From Prevotellaceae bacterium (GTDB lineage: Bacteria > Bacteroidota > Bacteroidia > Bacteroidales > Muribaculaceae), in NCBI GenBank assembly GCA_021772015.1, contig JAETNS010000012.1, positions 42,779-106,778 on the forward strand: a stretch of DNA of 64,000 bases, in the 5' to 3' direction. Positions 45,973-56,301 of this stretch are shown in pieces. Position 1 is the first letter of the stretch; every line of letters begins with the position of its first letter. Below the pieces are notes generated by a model, which saw only the letters and a program-made list of their open reading frames with translations, did not search any database and was not told where the DNA came from. The position numbers were made by a program, and so were the translations under genes.

Positions 45973-47184
45973 TTACATCGTCTTCACACGCTCGAGATTT
46001 GCTTCGTCGCCGACTTTGTAATAAATCGAGCGAAGAAGAGTCAGGCAATCTGTAAGGTTCTCATTGATCTGGTATGCCTTCTCAAGATAACCTGCGGCCT
46101 CGCGATAAAGAGGGAAGGTCTTCTCCTGGCAGAACTTGTCATACTCGGCCTGTGGAATGTTCGCGCCCTCGTTCTGGTCAATAGCGTCAGCTTCCTGGCA
46201 AAGCTTGTAAGCATACTGGAACAAAGCGTTGGCATTGTTTGCATCGAGATCAATGGCCTTTTTGTAGAGAGCTTTTGCCTCGGCTTCCTTCCCTTGTTGG
46301 TCAAAAATGATACCTTTCAGGAAATAAACCTGACCATTGTTGGGATCCTTTGCTATGTACGGATCAAGAAGTTCCGAAGCCTTGTCAAATTCCTTTTTGT
46401 CAAGGAAATTATTGATAATGGTACCAAGATAGCTGTTCTCTGGATACACTTCATACGCCTTCTGGGCGATTTCCGCAGCCTTCGCAAGATCTTTCATCTG
46501 AGTAGCGGAAGTGATCGCATAATCATAAGCCTCCTTCTTGTTGTAACCATGGTTGATGGCATCAAGGAAACTGTCAAGAGCAGGAGCCGGATTATTGGCC
46601 AAAGAATATGCACAGCCGGTGTAGAACTCATACATGCCGACGATCGTGTCAGGCTGTGCTTTTAAGCCTGCTTTCACTAAACGCTCATCCTTGGGGAAGT
46701 TGAGAAACATTGTCCAAGCTTCCGCAGCCTTGGCATAGTCGCGCGCATCATTATAAAACCACTGTCCGGCATCAGCAGCCAGAGGATAGTTGTTCACGAT
46801 AAGCTTGATGATGTCTTTCGAGTACTTTGTCTTGACTTTCCCTTTGGCATCAACGACAGAATCGAGGGGAAGAGCCTTCTCAAGATATCCGAATCCATCC
46901 AGTACGAACTGGGCAGCCTGAGGGGCGTTAAGCTCGCCTGTCACACGCTGCAATGCCACGGCATTGTTCACGAAATCGATGGCTCCTTTTCCGGCCACAT
47001 ACCAAGTCTGAGCCTGTGAGGCTGATTCAGGGTTGGTAAAAGCCGGTTTCAGAGTCTCGATTGCCTTGGGATAAGAGGAAACCTCCCCTTTGAGCTGATG
47101 CTCAACATCCTTGACGACCTGCATCTGGGCCGACACGGACCCTACTGCAAGACAGGCAAGACCTAAGATGCTGATTTTCTTCAT
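45973..47184 (-). CDS. Secreted tetratricopeptide-repeat protein
   Basis: The start at 47184 (MKKISILGL) gives 403 residues with a signal peptide ending near SVSAQ; the longer frame lies over the gyrA end. The mature protein is helical. TPR repeats are clearest at about residues 270-350, with NGQVYFLKGIIFDQQGKEAEAKALYKKAIDLD-like spacing. TPR domains hold protein complexes together, here in the periplasm. It is 31 bases after gyrA on the same strand. Confidence 0.82.
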   Translation of the reverse strand: MKKISILGLACLAVGSVSAQMQVVKDVEHQLKGEVSSYPKAIETLKPAFTNPESASQAQTWYVAGKGAIDFVNNAVALQRVTGELNAPQAAQFVLDGFGYLEKALPLDSVVDAKGKVKTKYSKDIIKLIVNNYPLAADAGQWFYNDARDYAKAAEAWTMFLNFPKDERLVKAGLKAQPDTIVGMYEFYTGCAYSLANNPAPALDSFLDAINHGYNKKEAYDYAITSATQMKDLAKAAEIAQKAYEVYPENSYLGTIINNFLDKKEFDKASELLDPYIAKDPNNGQVYFLKGIIFDQQGKEAEAKALYKKAIDLDANNANALFQYAYKLCQEADAIDQNEGANIPQAEYDKFCQEKTFPLYREAAGYLEKAYQINENLTDCLTLLRSIYYKVGDEANLERVKTM

Positions 47185-47215
47185 GACGAAAAAGTTTATG
47201 ATATGTATTAAGGTA

Positions 47216-49804
47216 TTATTCTTCGGTGTCATCTTCTCCGACGATATCAACGTCACCGGAGTCATCAATGTTCTCGTCTTCGTCCAAATCCTCAAGGGAA
47301 TTGTCAGCAGGGGCTTCGAGCACTTCCGGATTTTCTATCGCCTCAAGAGCTTCCTCTTCGGGATCAGTGTCAACACAACATACAGAAGCTATCTCGTCGC
47401 CTCGTTTGTCAAGATTTATGATACGGACACCCTGCGTGGCACGCCCCATTACCCTGATGTCGGCTACGCGGATTCTCAGAGTGATACCTGAACGGTTTAT
47501 GATCATGAGATCATTATCATCGGTTACACTCTTGATGGCCACAAGTTTGCCGGTCTTTTCGGTGACACTGATAGTCTTTACTCCCTTACCGCCACGGTTG
47601 GTGATTCGGTAGCCTTCGATGTCGGAACGTTTGCCATAACCGTTCTCAGATACCACCATTACTGTATGGTTGTCGTTCGGAGCCATGCATACCATTCCTA
47701 TGACTTCATCGTCTCCGGGATCAAGCCTCATACCACGCACGCCGCCGGTAACTCGTCCCATCTGTCGGACAGTCGATTCATTGAAACGAATCGCGCGCCC
47801 ATTGCGGTTTGCCATCAGAATCTCGCAGTTGCCGTCGGTGAGCTCCACTCCGATCAGTTTGTCATCCTCACGCAGAATGATCGCTTTCTTCCCCTTGATA
47901 TTGATACGGGCATATTCCGACAGGGATGTTTTCTTTATCTGGCCGAGACGTGTGGCGAACACGAGGTTGTGTGATGCGGTGAACTCTGTGTCATCAAGAT
48001 TCTTTATCTTGATAAACGCATTGACCGAATCCCCTTGCTCAATGTTGAGAAGATTCTGTATGGCCCGTCCCTTGGTGTTTTTGGCACCTTCAGGCAACTC
48101 ATACACCTTCATCTTGTAGACCATACCCTTCTGGGTGAAGAAGAGCAGGTTGTTGTGCATCGAAGCCGGATAGATGTACTCGATGAAATCCTCCTCGCGG
48201 GTGTTGGAGCCACGCGACCCCACGCCACCCCGGTTCTGTGCACGGAATTCCGAGAGGGGAGTTCGCTTGATATAACCGAGATGAGAAATGGTTATGATCA
48301 TCTCGTCATCTGCGAAGAAGTCCTCAGCGTTGAAGTCTCCGGCGGCATATTCGATTTTTGTACGCCTTTCGTTGCCATAACGCTCACGAATCTCGATCAG
48401 CTCGTCTTTGATAACACCACGGCATACTGAATCATCATTCAGAATAAGCTCCAGGTGAGCGATAAGTTTCTTAAGATCCTCATATTGCGCATGGAGCTTG
48501 TCCTGTTCCAGGCCGGTCAACTGGCGCAAACGCATGTCAACGATCGCCTGGGTCTGCGGGTCTGTCAGTCCGAAACGTTCGGTAAGTGTCTGGCGGGCGG
48601 AATCGGGAGATTCTGCATTGCGGATGATCTTTATAACCTCGTCGATATTGTCGCAGGCGATGATCAGACCTTCGAGGATATGGGCGCGCTCCTGTGCCTT
48701 ACGTAGCTCGAATTGGGTACGGCGGATGACAACGTCATGCCTGTGTTCAACAAAAGCTCCGACTATATCTTTGAGGTTGAGCAGACGCGGACGGCCATTT
48801 ACAAGCGCCACATTGTTCACCGAGAATGTTGACTGCATCGGTGTCATCTTGTAGAGCTTGTTGAGAACGACATTGGCGTTGGCATCCTGACGGAGTTTGA
48901 TTACGATGCGCATCCCCTTGTAGTCACTCTCATCGTTGAGGTCGGCTATGCCTTCAAGCTTCTTCTCATTGACAAGTTCGGCTATATATTTAATGAGTTC
49001 GGCCTTGTTTACTCCATAGGGGATCTCATGCACGACAATTACCTCATGGTCTTTTTCCTGCTCAATGTCGGCATTGGCGCGGATCACGATACGGCCACGG
49101 CCGGTCTCATACGCCTCCTTGACACCATTGGTGCCGAATATGGTACCGCCGGTAGGGAAGTCAGGAGCAGGGATGAACTTCATAAGTTCGGGTATCGTGA
49201 TTTCAGGATTGTCGATATAAGCGACACAAGCGTTGATCGACTCCGCGAGATTATGGGTCGGCATGTTTGTGGCCATACCGACAGCAATGCCCGAAGCTCC
49301 ATTGACCAGTAGATTGGGTATACGCGTAGGCAATACCACAGGCTCCTTGCGGGCATTGTCATAAGTGGGCTGGAAATCGACGGTCTCGCTGTCGATGTCA
49401 CGGAGCATCTCCTCTCCGATCTTCTGAAGGCGCACCTCCGTGTAACGCATGGCTGCGGGTCCGTCACCATCGATGGATCCGAAATTGCCATGCCCATCGA
49501 CAAGACATTCACGCATAGCCCACCATTGAGCCATGCGGACTATTGTGCCGTAAATGGAAGAGTCTCCGTGTGGATGATATTTACCCATCACCTCTCCCAC
49601 GGCATTGGCGGCCTTCTTATGGGCCTTGTCTGAAGTGTTGCCCATCACGTTCATACCATAGAGAACGCGACGGTGGACAGGCTTCAGACCGTCGCGGACA
49701 TCGGGAAGGGCACGCGAAACGATGACCGACATCGAATAGTCGATGTAGGCCGATTTCATTTCGTTTTCAATGTTAATCTTGATAATGCGGTCTTCGTCGA
49801 GCAT
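47216..49804 (-). CDS. gyrA: DNA gyrase subunit A
   Basis: The 862-residue subunit cuts and rejoins DNA during supercoiling. The N-terminal [24 protein letters not shown] segment and catalytic Tyr121 in MRYTEVR are present. The C-terminal beta-pinwheel has the GyrA box QRGGVG-like NRGGVGSRG segment near residue 530, which separates GyrA from ParC. The C-terminal tail is very acidic. In the quinolone-resistance region Ser82 is kept, but the position of E. coli Asp87 is Gly86. A -7 box lies at 49899-49906 on the minus strand. Confidence 0.96.
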   Translation of the reverse strand: MLDEDRIIKINIENEMKSAYIDYSMSVIVSRALPDVRDGLKPVHRRVLYGMNVMGNTSDKAHKKAANAVGEVMGKYHPHGDSSIYGTIVRMAQWWAMRECLVDGHGNFGSIDGDGPAAMRYTEVRLQKIGEEMLRDIDSETVDFQPTYDNARKEPVVLPTRIPNLLVNGASGIAVGMATNMPTHNLAESINACVAYIDNPEITIPELMKFIPAPDFPTGGTIFGTNGVKEAYETGRGRIVIRANADIEQEKDHEVIVVHEIPYGVNKAELIKYIAELVNEKKLEGIADLNDESDYKGMRIVIKLRQDANANVVLNKLYKMTPMQSTFSVNNVALVNGRPRLLNLKDIVGAFVEHRHDVVIRRTQFELRKAQERAHILEGLIIACDNIDEVIKIIRNAESPDSARQTLTERFGLTDPQTQAIVDMRLRQLTGLEQDKLHAQYEDLKKLIAHLELILNDDSVCRGVIKDELIEIRERYGNERRTKIEYAAGDFNAEDFFADDEMIITISHLGYIKRTPLSEFRAQNRGGVGSRGSNTREEDFIEYIYPASMHNNLLFFTQKGMVYKMKVYELPEGAKNTKGRAIQNLLNIEQGDSVNAFIKIKNLDDTEFTASHNLVFATRLGQIKKTSLSEYARINIKGKKAIILREDDKLIGVELTDGNCEILMANRNGRAIRFNESTVRQMGRVTGGVRGMRLDPGDDEVIGMVCMAPNDNHTVMVVSENGYGKRSDIEGYRITNRGGKGVKTISVTEKTGKLVAIKSVTDDNDLMIINRSGITLRIRVADIRVMGRATQGVRIINLDKRGDEIASVCCVDTDPEEEALEAIENPEVLEAPADNSLEDLDEDENIDDSGDVDIVGEDDTEE

Positions 49805-49898
49805 AATAATGTTAAAGCTGTGAGAATTAGCGCTTTGTCCCCCGGAGGGGGATAATGGAGAGGCATTCGGGGAGGCGCTGCTCCTCCGAAATAACTTA

Positions 49899-49906
49899 CA
49901 AAGATA
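49899..49906 (-). promoter_or_regulatory. -7 box for gyrA
   Basis: The minus strand reads TATCTTTG, a match to TAnnTTTG, 94 bases before the gyrA start. Confidence 0.5.
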
Positions 49907-50017
49907 ATCATTTTTCCCGAAAGAATTGTTATATTTGCATCAGAAATAAATTCCGATAAGCACATCACGTTTCATTTAAGGATTTTTAAGTCTCCGGACT
50001 AACTACAGGGATACAAT

Positions 50018-50033
50018 TTGGCACATTCTTTGC
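50018..50033 (+). promoter_or_regulatory. Candidate sigma-54 promoter before clpC
   Basis: TTGGCAC, five bases, then TTGC matches the -24/-12 sigma-54 consensus (TTGGCAC-N5-TTGC) in all fixed positions. Transcription would start near 50045, about 49 bases before the clpC ATG. The same stretch contains GGCA/TGCC, so a repressor operator is an alternative. Confidence 0.5.
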
Positions 50034-50093
50034 CGTTATAGAGTAATGCTTTCCCCAAACAAAGAATCCATTTCATTAAGACAAAGGAGATAA

Positions 50094-52694
50094 ATGGACA
50101 TAAATTTCACTGAACAATTGAAAACCGTTCTGGAGGTCAGCCGTCAAGAAGCTGTCCGCCATAACAACGACATAATCAATCCGGAGCACCTGTTTCTGGC
50201 GATTCTCGGAGACCCCGGATCGAAGGTGTTCTCCCTTTTGGAGAAAATCTCCCGCAATGTATCGGTATATCAGTTGCGCCAGCAACTCGACGATGCCCTG
50301 TTCGACACATCAAACGGACGTGTGGGAGGCGATGTCGCCGCCAGCGACCTATGCAACCGCCTTATCAAACTATCGGTACTCGAAGCACGGATGCTGAAAA
50401 GTGACTCCGTAGACTCAATCCATCTGCTTCTTGCCATACTCCACAATCCGGAAGTGCAGCGGATGAATTTCATCACACCCTTCCGCCAGGCAGGGATCGA
50501 CTATCCGTCTTTGCTCGCCCTGCTTCAAAACAAGGCCGACGCGCCCCATGCCGGAGCCGGATTTACCGATGACGAAGAAGATGAGGATGACGAGAAAGAC
50601 CAGCCACCTGCTTCTCGTCAGAGACCGGCGGAAGACCGGACATCCCGTCAGGCAACAAAAGCCAGAGGCAACAATGACACCCCGACCCTTGACAAATTCG
50701 GCAACGACATGACCCGTGCCGCAGAAGACGGACGGCTCGACCCGGTAGTCGGCAGGGAAGTTGAGATTGAACGCCTCGCCCAGATCCTAAGCCGCCGCAA
50801 AAAGAACAATCCCGTATTGATCGGGGAGCCGGGAGTGGGCAAATCCGCCATTGTGGAAGGGCTTGCATTGCGCATAGTACAACGTAAAGTCTCACGAATC
50901 CTTTTCGACAAGAGGGTGATCTCACTCGACATGGCCTCCCTTGTCGCCGGCACAAAATACCGTGGTCAATTTGAGGAGCGTGTGAAAGCTATCCTAAACG
51001 AGCTTTCCAAGAACAAGGATGTCATACTCTTTATAGACGAGCTTCACACCATAGTCGGCGCAGGGAATTCAGCCGGCCAGATGGACGCGGCCAACCTGCT
51101 CAAACCGGCTCTCGCCCGGGGTGAGATACAATGCATCGGAGCCACGACACTTGACGAATACCGCAAGAACATCGAGAAAGACGGGGCTCTGGAACGCCGC
51201 TTCCAGAAAGTCATGGTCGAACCGACGACAACGGAAGAGACCTTGCAGATCCTGAACAACATCAAAGACAAATATGAGGCCCATCATAATGTGAGGTACA
51301 CCGATGACGCCCTGAAAGCATGTGTCACCCTTACCGAACGCTATGTATCTGACCGTAACTTCCCCGACAAGGCAATCGACGCACTTGACGAGGCCGGCTC
51401 CCGCGCCCATATAACCAATATTGTTGTCCCTGAAGAAATCGAGCAGCTTGAAAAAGAGATCGTCGAGGCTGGAGCTTCGAAACTTGCAGCAGCCCAATCC
51501 CAGAATTTCGAGAAGGCCGCTTCATTCCGAGACAAGGAGCAGGATCTCAAACAGCAACTCTCACAAGCCAATGAACGCTGGGAGAAACAACTCGAGGCTG
51601 ACAAAGTGACAGTCGATGAAGACAGGGTGGCCGAAGTCGTCGCCATGATGACCGGAGTGCCTGTGCAGCGTATTGCCCAGGCTGAAGGCTCCCGTCTGCG
51701 CGAGATGGCTCCCAGACTCAAACAGGACATAATCGGTCAGGATCCTGCAATCGACAAGATAGTAAAAGCCATACAACGCAATCGCGTCGGGCTGAAGGAT
51801 CCGAACAAGCCAATCGGAACATTCATGTTCCTCGGCCCCACCGGGGTCGGCAAGACTCATCTGGCAAAGAAGCTTGCCGAATATCTGTTTGACAGCGCGG
51901 ACACCCTGATCCGTGTCGACATGAGCGAGTACATGGAGAAATTCACTGTCAGCCGTCTTGTGGGGGCACCTCCGGGATATGTAGGATATGAGGAGGGTGG
52001 CCAACTCACAGAGAAAGTGAGACGCAAGCCATACTCGGTGGTGCTTCTTGATGAAATCGAGAAAGCTCATCCCGATGTCTTCAACCTGCTCCTGCAAGTA
52101 CTCGACGAGGGTCGCCTGACAGACAGCCTTGGCCGTCATATCGATTTCAAGAACACCTTGATAATCATGACATCCAACATCGGCACACGACAACTTAAAG
52201 ATTTCGGTTCGGGAGTCGGATTCGCCACCCGCGATGCCGCCAAGGAAAAAGAGTACAACGAGTCGGTTATCCAGAAAGCGTTAAACAAGGCTTTTGCACC
52301 GGAATTCCTCAACCGAGTTGATGACATCGTCATGTTTGACTCTCTCGACCGAGACGCGATATTCAAGATCATCGACATCGAACTGCGAGGTTTCAGAAGC
52401 CGGCTCGACATGATGGGCTACACCCTTGACATATCTCCTGAAGCCAAAGATTTCATCGCGACCAAGGGCTATGACCAACAGTATGGAGCCCGTCCGCTGA
52501 AACGCTCCATACAGAAGCATCTTGAAGATCCTCTGGCTGAACTTATCATCAACTCGGAGCTTAAGCCCGGCGACACCATTAAGGTCGATTATGACAAGGA
52601 ATCCGACAAAGTCATCACGTCTGTCATCAAGAACAGCAACGATTCATCTTCGCCTACAGCTAAGGAAGAATCTTCCGATGACATACATGAATGA
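50094..52694 (+). CDS. clpC: ClpC-type AAA+ unfoldase
   Basis: The 866-residue Hsp100 protein has an N-terminal Clp repeat domain (about residues 1-150) and an acidic linker. The first AAA+ module has Walker A GEPGVGKS at 244-251. A short UVR segment lies near 460-490 ([16 protein letters not shown]). The second module has GPTGVGKT at 581-588. The UVR segment and lack of the long ClpB coiled coil mark ClpC rather than ClpB. It would unfold proteins for ClpP. A sigma-54-like promoter lies upstream, and htpG follows. Confidence 0.93.
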   Translation: MDINFTEQLKTVLEVSRQEAVRHNNDIINPEHLFLAILGDPGSKVFSLLEKISRNVSVYQLRQQLDDALFDTSNGRVGGDVAASDLCNRLIKLSVLEARMLKSDSVDSIHLLLAILHNPEVQRMNFITPFRQAGIDYPSLLALLQNKADAPHAGAGFTDDEEDEDDEKDQPPASRQRPAEDRTSRQATKARGNNDTPTLDKFGNDMTRAAEDGRLDPVVGREVEIERLAQILSRRKKNNPVLIGEPGVGKSAIVEGLALRIVQRKVSRILFDKRVISLDMASLVAGTKYRGQFEERVKAILNELSKNKDVILFIDELHTIVGAGNSAGQMDAANLLKPALARGEIQCIGATTLDEYRKNIEKDGALERRFQKVMVEPTTTEETLQILNNIKDKYEAHHNVRYTDDALKACVTLTERYVSDRNFPDKAIDALDEAGSRAHITNIVVPEEIEQLEKEIVEAGASKLAAAQSQNFEKAASFRDKEQDLKQQLSQANERWEKQLEADKVTVDEDRVAEVVAMMTGVPVQRIAQAEGSRLREMAPRLKQDIIGQDPAIDKIVKAIQRNRVGLKDPNKPIGTFMFLGPTGVGKTHLAKKLAEYLFDSADTLIRVDMSEYMEKFTVSRLVGAPPGYVGYEEGGQLTEKVRRKPYSVVLLDEIEKAHPDVFNLLLQVLDEGRLTDSLGRHIDFKNTLIIMTSNIGTRQLKDFGSGVGFATRDAAKEKEYNESVIQKALNKAFAPEFLNRVDDIVMFDSLDRDAIFKIIDIELRGFRSRLDMMGYTLDISPEAKDFIATKGYDQQYGARPLKRSIQKHLEDPLAELIINSELKPGDTIKVDYDKESDKVITSVIKNSNDSSSPTAKEESSDDIHE

Positions 52695-52736
52695 AAACGA
52701 CTGACACAACACTGACACTGATTAACAAACTTTATG

Positions 52737-52771
52737 AAAAAATGCCGATCCAAGAGATTGGCATTTTTTTT
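52737..52771 (+). terminator. clpC terminator
   Basis: An imperfect hairpin pairs 52740-52750 with 52756-52766 and is followed by eight T residues, a classical intrinsic terminator 42 bases after the clpC stop. Confidence 0.75.
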
Positions 52772-52837
52772 GCAGTCTGTTATAATAGAGTGGGTAGATC
52801 CCACATTCGTACGAAACAAAACACAATAATAAATAAA

Positions 52838-54886
52838 ATGGCAACAACCAAAGGTACTATCGGTGTAACAACCGACAACATTTTCCCTGTCATCAAGAAA
52901 TTCCTATACAGCGATCATGAGATATTCCTCCGGGAACTGGTCTCCAACGCAGTCGACGCGTCTCAGAAACTCCGCACCCTTTCCTCTTTCGGGGAATTCA
53001 AGGGTGAACTTGGCGATCTTAAAGTCGCTGTCACAGTCGACAAAGAGGCAGGCACTCTGACTGTGTCTGATCATGGCATAGGAATGACCGCCGAAGACAT
53101 CGACAAATACATCAACCAGATAGCCTTCTCCGGGGCAGAGGATTTCCTGGCCAAATACAAGGACAACACCAACGCGATCATCGGACACTTCGGATTAGGG
53201 TTCTACTCGGCATTCATGGTGGCCGACAAAGTTGAAATCGTCTCCTTGTCATACAAAGAGGGGGCCGAACCTGTACGATGGACTTGCGACGGATCGCCGG
53301 AGTTCTCAATGGAGGCCGCCGACAAAAAAGAACGGGGCACAGATATCATACTTCATATCGCTCCGGAAAACTCCGAGTTTCTCGAACAGGCCAGGATCGA
53401 CACGTTACTGAAGAAATATTGCCGGTTTTTACCCGTACCAGTCGTTTCAGGCAAGGAGCAAGAATGGAAAGATGGCAAGATGGTCGACACAGACCGAGAC
53501 AAAGTCATCAACTCCACGGAACCATTGTGGATGAAAAAGCCTGTCGACCTGACAGACCAAGATTACATGTATTTCTATCATGACCTGTATCCGGGCCAGG
53601 ATGATCCTCTTTTCTGGATCCACTTGAACGTCGACTATCCGTTCAACCTTACAGGGGTCTTGTTCTTCCCGAAAATCCACAACAATTTTGAGATCACGAA
53701 AAACCGCATCCAACTTTATTGCAATCAGGTGTTTGTGACAGATTCCGTAGAGGGAGTTGTACCCGAGTTCATGATGTTGCTCCAAGGAGTGATCGACTCG
53801 CCAGACATCCCGCTCAATGTGTCACGAAGCTACCTTCAGAGCGACACTGCGGTCAAGAAGATATCAGGTTATATCACCAAAAAAGTAGCATCACGTCTGG
53901 AGGAGCTATTCAAGGCTGACCGCAAAGACTTCGAATCGAAATGGGACGACATCAGGATATTCATCGAATACGGCATGCTGACCGACGAGAAGTTCCGTGA
54001 CGCGGCTATGCGATTCTGCCTTCTCAAAGATACCGAGGGAAAGTATTACACCATCGAGGAATACAAGACTTTGATCGAAGCCGCCCAGACCGACAAAGAC
54101 GGTAATATCGTCTTTTTGTATGCGACCAATCCCACCGACCAGTACACATACATCCAGGCTGCCAACGAAAAAGGATATTCGGTCCTTATCATGGACGGTC
54201 AACTTGACAGCCATTTCGTCGGACTGCTTGAACAGAAGATTGAAAAGAGCCGCTTTGTCAGAGTCGATTCAGACGTGATCGACAATCTCATCCCTAAAAG
54301 CGACAAGAAGAGCGCGGATCTCTCATCGGATGAACGCGACATGCTGACCACTCTGTTCAGTTCCCAGATCCCCACAGTCGACAAGGCCCAGTTCTTCGTA
54401 ACGTTCGAGGCAATGGGCGAGGGTAGCGCTCCGATTGTGATAACTCAGAATGAATACATGCGGCGAATGAAAGAAATGGCTGCCATGCAACCAGGCATGA
54501 ATTTCTACGGAGAGATGCCCGACAGCTTTAACCTGACAGTCAACGTAGACCAGCCGGCGGTTAAAAAGATCGCAGCTTCTGCGAAAGAGACCCTCACCGG
54601 CGAGATATCGCCACTTGTATCCTCAATCGCCGATGCCAACGCCAAGATCGAAGATGTGAACAAGGAGATCAAAGACAATAAGCCCACCGCAGAACAGGAG
54701 AAACAAAAACAGGAGCTTATGGCAACTGTCGACAAAGACCGCAAGCGGCAGACTGAGATAATCTCGTCATACGCTGCCGCCCAACCGGTCATACGTCAGC
54801 TTATAGATCTGGCCCTCCTTGGCAACGGGCTGCTCAAGGGAGCGGATCTATCCGCATTCATCAACAGGTCGGTAAAACTTCTGTAA
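52838..54886 (+). CDS. htpG: Molecular chaperone HtpG (Hsp90)
   Basis: The start at 52838 gives 682 residues; the frame extends upstream only across the clpC terminator. The N-terminal ATPase domain has LRELVSNAVDAS, SDHGIGMTAEDI and IGHFGLGFYSAFM. The middle domain has RGVVDS-like GVIDSPDIPLNVSRSYLQ. The C-terminal dimer domain has a Lys/Glu-rich coiled region near residue 590. It helps fold or activate client proteins. Length is slightly above E. coli HtpG (624), as is common in Bacteroidales. Confidence 0.95.
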   Translation: MATTKGTIGVTTDNIFPVIKKFLYSDHEIFLRELVSNAVDASQKLRTLSSFGEFKGELGDLKVAVTVDKEAGTLTVSDHGIGMTAEDIDKYINQIAFSGAEDFLAKYKDNTNAIIGHFGLGFYSAFMVADKVEIVSLSYKEGAEPVRWTCDGSPEFSMEAADKKERGTDIILHIAPENSEFLEQARIDTLLKKYCRFLPVPVVSGKEQEWKDGKMVDTDRDKVINSTEPLWMKKPVDLTDQDYMYFYHDLYPGQDDPLFWIHLNVDYPFNLTGVLFFPKIHNNFEITKNRIQLYCNQVFVTDSVEGVVPEFMMLLQGVIDSPDIPLNVSRSYLQSDTAVKKISGYITKKVASRLEELFKADRKDFESKWDDIRIFIEYGMLTDEKFRDAAMRFCLLKDTEGKYYTIEEYKTLIEAAQTDKDGNIVFLYATNPTDQYTYIQAANEKGYSVLIMDGQLDSHFVGLLEQKIEKSRFVRVDSDVIDNLIPKSDKKSADLSSDERDMLTTLFSSQIPTVDKAQFFVTFEAMGEGSAPIVITQNEYMRRMKEMAAMQPGMNFYGEMPDSFNLTVNVDQPAVKKIAASAKETLTGEISPLVSSIADANAKIEDVNKEIKDNKPTAEQEKQKQELMATVDKDRKRQTEIISSYAAAQPVIRQLIDLALLGNGLLKGADLSAFINRSVKLL

Positions 54887-54969
54887 TCGACATCTTGCAT
54901 AATTCGAAAATGCACTACCTCTAATCGAACAATCAGTTCCAAGAGGTTGAATCAGGCCATATATGCCAC

Positions 54970-55012
54970 AAATGCCTACCATTCGGCCACGATGGCTGAA
55001 TGGTAGGCATTT
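54970..55012 (+). terminator. htpG terminator
   Basis: A 15-bp perfect outer stem (54970-54984 with 54998-55012) lies about 85 bases after the htpG stop. A T-rich stretch follows. Confidence 0.65.
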
Positions 55013-55033
55013 GTATTATTTTCCCGAAATTCG

Positions 55034-55041
55034 TAACTTTG
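55034..55041 (+). promoter_or_regulatory. -7 box for the surface-antigen gene
   Basis: TAACTTTG matches the consensus exactly and lies 18 bases before the ATG at 55060, so the leader would be very short. Confidence 0.55.
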
Positions 55042-55059
55042 CGGCGAATTTGTCAACAC

Positions 55060-56268
55060 ATGTATCGCAACATGAAGTTATCGGGATGCTTAAGGAAAAC
55101 TGTCATTTCATCGGCGCTGTTTGTCGCAGTGTCTTGTGCTGTGACAGCGAAGGCCTCCAATCCCAACGATTCATGCATCGTGACTCCAAACGATACAATC
55201 GTCTCACCCGCAAAGGGAAAGCGGAACATCATACAGAAAGTGATTGACTATTTCGGCCAGACAAATGCTGAAAAGCCAGACAAGAAGTTCGACATTTCAA
55301 TAATAGGAGGGCCAAGCTATTCCGCTTCAACCTCCTTTGAAATTGCCGGACTTATCTCCGGGCTATACAAATCACGAAAAGATTCGCTCACTCCGCGCAG
55401 CGACATCTCCATATATGCGGAAGGCTCCGTGACCGGATTCTATAACTTCGGAATACGCGGCAACCATATATTTCCTGCCGACAAGATGCGAATAGCCTAT
55501 GACGCCAACTTCTGCCATTTCCCATTAAAATTCTGGGGGATAGGTTATGAGAATGGAAGCAACGAGGCCAATGAGAGCAAATACACTCTCCTCGAATCTG
55601 CGGTCTCAACGCAATTTCTTTGGAAATTACCGCGAAGTATCTTCTTGGGTCCGTCGGTGAACTTCAATTACCAGAAAGCTACAAAAATAGAACGACCGGA
55701 ACTTTGGGAAGGACAAGATACCAGAGTGTTCTGCTACGGGCTTGGAATAGTTTTCTCGATTGATACCCGGGATCTTGCCACAAATGCCTCGAAAGGTTAT
55801 TATATCGGACTGCATCAACAGTTTTTTCCCGGGTTCATGGGGAATGACTACTCGTTTTCCATGACTGAGATTTCGGCAATGTATTATCGTCAGTTCTGGA
55901 AATCAGGCATAATGGCATTCAGGATTCATGGAGCCTCTGCTTATGGTAATCCCCCTTGGGGAATGTTACCCACACTTGACAAAGGGAATGCCATGCGAGG
56001 CTATTACGAAGGCCGTTACCGAGACAAGAATGAGGCAGACATTATGGTCGAGCTGCGCCAGCATGTGTGGAGGCGAAACGGCATCGTGTTATGGACTGGA
56101 GTCGGGACTGTTTTCAACAAGTTACGCCAGATACGATGGAACACCTTGCTCCCAAGCTATGGCATAGGATATCGCTGGGAGTTCAAGAAGAAAGTGAACG
56201 TCAGAGTTGACATCGGCTTTGGCAAACATTCCAAAGCTATCAACATCGGCATAAATGAGTCATTCTGA
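55060..56268 (+). CDS. BamA/TamA-like surface-antigen outer-membrane protein
   Basis: The start at 55060 (or 55072) gives about 400 residues with a signal peptide ending near residue 30. The barrel part has SIDTRDLATNASKGYYIGLHQQ, a typical strand-turn of Omp85-family surface antigens, and GYRWEFKKKVNVRVDIGFGK near the end. There is no POTRA repeat and the protein is short, so it is a POTRA-less Omp85-like barrel rather than BamA itself. Its substrate is unknown. The downstream lipid-A-modifying genes are in the same direction, 33 bases away. Confidence 0.78.
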   Translation: MYRNMKLSGCLRKTVISSALFVAVSCAVTAKASNPNDSCIVTPNDTIVSPAKGKRNIIQKVIDYFGQTNAEKPDKKFDISIIGGPSYSASTSFEIAGLISGLYKSRKDSLTPRSDISIYAEGSVTGFYNFGIRGNHIFPADKMRIAYDANFCHFPLKFWGIGYENGSNEANESKYTLLESAVSTQFLWKLPRSIFLGPSVNFNYQKATKIERPELWEGQDTRVFCYGLGIVFSIDTRDLATNASKGYYIGLHQQFFPGFMGNDYSFSMTEISAMYYRQFWKSGIMAFRIHGASAYGNPPWGMLPTLDKGNAMRGYYEGRYRDKNEADIMVELRQHVWRRNGIVLWTGVGTVFNKLRQIRWNTLLPSYGIGYRWEFKKKVNVRVDIGFGKHSKAINIGINESF

Positions 56269-56301
56269 CCTGAACCAATTCCAAAAATTCTACATCCAAC
56301 A

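Noticed and set aside
51561..52193. Minus-strand open frame opposite clpC (210 codons)
   Set aside because: It mirrors the conserved AAA+ coding region; no promoter or recognisable domain.
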